64,000 nucleotides of DNA from Burkholderiales bacterium (GTDB lineage: Bacteria; Pseudomonadota; Gammaproteobacteria; Burkholderiales; WYBJ01): the NCBI GenBank assembly GCA_022841915.1, contig JALHQN010000024.1:1-64000 (forward strand). The letters are read 5' to 3'. The translations under genes and the position numbers were made by a program. Positions 61,533-64,000 of the stretch are shown here, piece by piece (the first letter of the stretch is position 1; each line of letters opens with the position of its first letter). The notes beneath the pieces are model-generated. The model was not told the origin of the DNA, searched no databases, and saw nothing but the letters and a program-made list of their open reading frames with translations.

Positions 61533-62510
61533 ATGCGAGCTTCCGCTTTGCTGCTGCTGTTTTCCGGCACGTTCGCCGTCGGCGCCCATGGGCAGACCTC
61601 ATCTTCCACAGGGAACTTTCCCACGCGACCGATGCGCATCATCATTCCCTTCTCCGCCGGCAGTGCGAGCGATTTTCTGGGGCGGCAATTGGCGGACAAG
61701 ATGTCGCAGAGTTGGGGCCAGAACGTCGTGGTGGACAACCGGCCGAGCGCGGGCGGCGTCGTTGCGGGGGAGATCGTCACCAGCGCGACACCCGACGGTC
61801 ATACGCTGATGGTGACTTCCTCGGGCATCGCCGGCAGTGCCGCAATGTATGCCAAGCTGCCATTCGACACGGTGAAGGATTTCGCGTCTGTGAGCATGGT
61901 GGCCATAGGCGCGAACATGGTCGTCGTCGCCCCGAATTCCCCGATCAAGTCGATGAAGGATGTCATCGATCTGGCCAAGAAGAAGCCCGGGCAGCTCACT
62001 TACGGTCACTCGGGCGTCGGCAGCGGCACGCACTACGCGAGCGAGTATTTCAACATGGTGGCCGGCATCAAGACGATACATGTCCCATACAAGGGCGCAC
62101 CGCAGGTGCTCACCGATACCTTGTCGGGTCGCCTGGACTATGGCGTGGTGCCGATGGGGCCGGCCATGGCCATGGTGAACAGCGGGCGGGTCCGTGCCGT
62201 GGCCGTGACCACGAGCAAGCGCAACCATGCCTTGCCCGACGTGCCGACCATGGGGGAATCGGGGCTGCCCGGCTTTGCCTATGAAGGCTGGTTCGGCATG
62301 TTCGCGCCGAGCAAGGTGCCGCCCGCGATCATCAAGCGACTCAATGCCGAGGTCGCCCGCATACTCGGTCTGCCCGACGTGCGCGAGCGGATCATGAATC
62401 TGGCGATGCTGCCCAACCCCACCTCGCCCCAGGAGATGCACAAGGTCCTGAGCGAGGAGATCGATACGCGCCGCAAGGTGTTCAGCGCCATCGGCATGAA
62501 GCCGCAGTGA
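61533..62510 (+). CDS. Bug/TctC-family periplasmic solute-binding protein
   Basis: This 325-residue receptor binds small carboxylates or similar solutes in the periplasm, typically for a TctAB-like transporter. It has a signal peptide ('ASALLLLFSGTFAVGAHG'), then 'FPTRPMRIIIPFSAGSASDF' near residue 30, 'KMSQSWGQNVVVDNRPSAGG' near 56 and 'YGHSGVGSGTHYASEYFNM' near 151. GGAGGAGA lies 5 bases before the ATG, and a TATAAA at 61476 may be its -10. No TctA/TctB genes are nearby, as is usual for the expanded Bug family of Burkholderiales. Confidence 0.95.
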   Translation: MRASALLLLFSGTFAVGAHGQTSSSTGNFPTRPMRIIIPFSAGSASDFLGRQLADKMSQSWGQNVVVDNRPSAGGVVAGEIVTSATPDGHTLMVTSSGIAGSAAMYAKLPFDTVKDFASVSMVAIGANMVVVAPNSPIKSMKDVIDLAKKKPGQLTYGHSGVGSGTHYASEYFNMVAGIKTIHVPYKGAPQVLTDTLSGRLDYGVVPMGPAMAMVNSGRVRAVAVTTSKRNHALPDVPTMGESGLPGFAYEGWFGMFAPSKVPPAIIKRLNAEVARILGLPDVRERIMNLAMLPNPTSPQEMHKVLSEEIDTRRKVFSAIGMKPQ

Positions 62511-62567
62511 CGCTTGCGGCTCGGCCCACAAGTTCCCGTGCCCGAGCTTGGGCTTCAGGGTCGCCGT

Positions 62568-63440
62568 TCAGCCGAGTTCGCGATGAACGAATTCGACGAT
62601 CTTCTCGATGCACGCTTTCGATTGGGGTGAGTGCGGATCCTTCTTGACGAAGGCTTCGCCGACGCCCTCGAACAGCTGCAGATCGACGCTGCCGCCGGCA
62701 TCGCGGTAGGCCTTCACGAAGCGGTCCAGGTTGGGGCGCGGATGCGCGACATCCGCAGTGCCCTGCAGATAGAGCACAGGCGGCATCGGACCGCGTTCCC
62801 CGCGCTCGAGTGCACGCGTCGGGCTGCCTTCGGACATCGCTTCCTCGGTGCCCCAGTACATGTCGTGGCAGGGCAGCACGCGGTCGGCGACATCGACGTC
62901 CGGACTGCGGTCTTCCTGGAGCTTTTTCGCATACTGGTAGCGACCGAGCGGGTCGATCACCGGCCAGCAGAGCACCGCGCAGCGGACCGTCGCGTCGATA
63001 TCGAGGTGTCCTTGCAGCGCGATGGCGGCGTAGCGCGGGTCGTCGTGACGCATCGCGCCTAGGATCGCCTGCTGACCGCCGCTGGAGATGCCCATGACAC
63101 CCACGCGATCCGCGCGGATGCGGAATCGCGCGGCATTCGCCTTGAACCAGCGAATCGCGTAGTTGATGTCGACCATCGATCCGGGGTAGACGGCATCCGG
63201 AGGCTGGCGAAAGTCCAGTGCTGCGACGACCACGCCGCTGCGCGCCAGAGGCTCGTCCAAGGGCGCATCGTCATGGCGATCGCCCTTGCACCAGGCGCCG
63301 CCGTGCAGATCCAGGATCAAGGGAAATGGGCCTTCGCCACGCGGCTGATACACCGTCGCGAGCAGAGGTTTGTCGGCGTGCCTGAGGTACTCGACGTCTT
63401 GGATATCGATTTCGCAGCGCGCGATCGTGTTCATGGGCAT
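62568..63440 (-). CDS. Alpha/beta hydrolase (BD-FAE/esterase type)
   Basis: This 290-residue serine hydrolase has the oxyanion-hole motif 'DLHGGAWCKGDRHDDAP' near residue 43, the nucleophile elbow 'GVMGISSGGQQAILGAM' near 115 and a likely Asp in 'LQGTADVAHPRPN' near 230. The final His of the triad is not clear: the usual position has 'EGVGEAFVKKDPHS'. It is probably a cytosolic esterase or lipase-like enzyme. ATG 63440 is chosen with GAGG close upstream; ATG 63434 is an alternative. Confidence 0.85.
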   Translation of the reverse strand: MPMNTIARCEIDIQDVEYLRHADKPLLATVYQPRGEGPFPLILDLHGGAWCKGDRHDDAPLDEPLARSGVVVAALDFRQPPDAVYPGSMVDINYAIRWFKANAARFRIRADRVGVMGISSGGQQAILGAMRHDDPRYAAIALQGHLDIDATVRCAVLCWPVIDPLGRYQYAKKLQEDRSPDVDVADRVLPCHDMYWGTEEAMSEGSPTRALERGERGPMPPVLYLQGTADVAHPRPNLDRFVKAYRDAGGSVDLQLFEGVGEAFVKKDPHSPQSKACIEKIVEFVHRELG

Positions 63441-63754
63441 GGGGCCTCGGGGAAGAGATTCGTGGAGGGAGCGTCTGGACAGGCTGGTCTCGGGGGCTCC
63501 TGGCATAGCGTAAACGAAGACGGCACCGTTGCGGGGCCGTCGCGCGATCCGATGACTGCCCACTGGATGCTTGCCTGCTTCGTGCTTCGTATACTACTGT
63601 CCTGGGCCGGACGTTCAAAATGGCTGCGGCCGCCCCCGCGCCAGCGGGCGCTCCCGATGCTCCGCCCGTCCAACCTCTGCCGACGAATGGTCCGAATTGA
63701 GCAGCGAATACAAGGCCAGGAATGCGAGCAGCCCGCGGCTACGAAAACTGCGCC
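63441..63754. other. Divergent intergenic region
   Basis: This 314-base region separates the hydrolase from the divergent membrane-protein gene. I recognised no promoter, hairpin or coding region in it with confidence. Confidence 0.35.
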
Positions 63755-64000
63755 ATGCTGACTAGCCCCGCGCGGCCTAGCGCGCAGGCGTGCCCGGGCG
63801 AGCGCACGGAGAGCGTGGCTGTGCAGCGAGCGCGCAATGCACCCTGGCGCTTGCGCCATCCCGCGGACCGCCGTTCGCTGGTCACCGTCCTCGTCGCAGT
63901 GCTGCTTTTGCTCTTGCCGCAATGGATGGCGGTGCCGGCGTGGCTCGCGCCCGCGTGGATCGTGGCGACGCTGCTGGCTTGCTGCGCGAGCCATGTCGTC
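63755..64000 (+). CDS. Start of a membrane protein gene (runs off the window)
   Basis: The frame from ATG 63755 stays open to the window end (82 codons). It has an Arg-rich, soluble N-terminus and then two closely spaced hydrophobic segments, 'SLVTVLVAVLLLLLPQWMAV' and 'APAWIVATLLACCASHVV'. This opening resembles integral-membrane desaturase-type proteins, in which a His box would follow, but the diagnostic part is outside the window. No strong ribosome-binding site is visible. Confidence 0.5.
   Translation, partial: MLTSPARPSAQACPGERTESVAVQRARNAPWRLRHPADRRSLVTVLVAVLLLLLPQWMAVPAWLAPAWIVATLLACCASHVV

Overview
The window is a high-GC chromosomal segment of a Betaproteobacterium, probably Burkholderiales-like and uncultivated. 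The main evidence is conserved gene order: a LytS/AlgZ kinase and AlgR-type regulator followed by hemC-hemD-hemX-hemY, and tlpA-aroQ-accB-accC-prmA-zinc-ribbon/DUF3426 leading to tpx and a PfkB kinase. A Bug/TctC solute receptor and a CaiB CoA-transferase fit the same group. I see no insertion sequences, integrases, phage head genes or CRISPR arrays.

Layout. (1) 1-4127: the end of an MmgE/PrpD gene, then a compact coenzyme F420 operon (npdG-cofE-cofD-cofC), which is uncommon in this phylum. (2) 4324-6782: an MFS transporter and a CaiB-type CoA-transferase on the minus strand. (3) 7018-32449: the main accessory feature, a 24 kb extracellular contractile injection system (eCIS, phage-tail-like particle). 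It runs as one polarised, translationally coupled operon from a 79-residue protein and the sheath and tube through cap, AAA+ ATPase, spike and baseplate to a 1654-residue DUF6519/beta-helix protein. A PspF-like sigma-54 activator lies just upstream, and the operon is preceded by an exact -24/-12 sigma-54 promoter. An FNR/Anr-like box lies at the -41.5 position of a candidate promoter for the activator gene. No tape-measure protein or toxin cargo is recognisable. (4) 32500-38749: dps, a transporter remnant, an SDR, a dienelactone hydrolase, an RraB-like protein, a DUF457-type membrane protein, and a CPHC redox/CcdA-like membrane protein with a second FNR-like box. (5) 38815-47510: argH, the two-component pair, the haem operon and a flavin/2Fe-2S reductase. 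(6) 47635-54638: cutA-dsbD-tlpA, aroQ, fatty-acid and ribosomal-methylation genes. (7) 54664-56964: an intact gcvH followed by two decayed glycine-cleavage P-protein genes flanking an intact tpx. (8) 57061-64000: PfkB kinase, apaH, a dihaem cytochrome c, tRNA-Arg(CCG), a membrane protein, a Bug receptor, an alpha/beta hydrolase and the start of another membrane protein.

How it fits together. The core genes describe an aerobic or facultative cell with c-type cytochromes, haem synthesis and periplasmic thiol handling. On top of this sit an F420 pathway, lacking cofG/cofH here, and an inducible contractile particle. The sequence suggests, but does not prove, a cascade of FNR-like regulator to sigma-54 activator to eCIS operon, which would tie particle production to oxygen or redox state.
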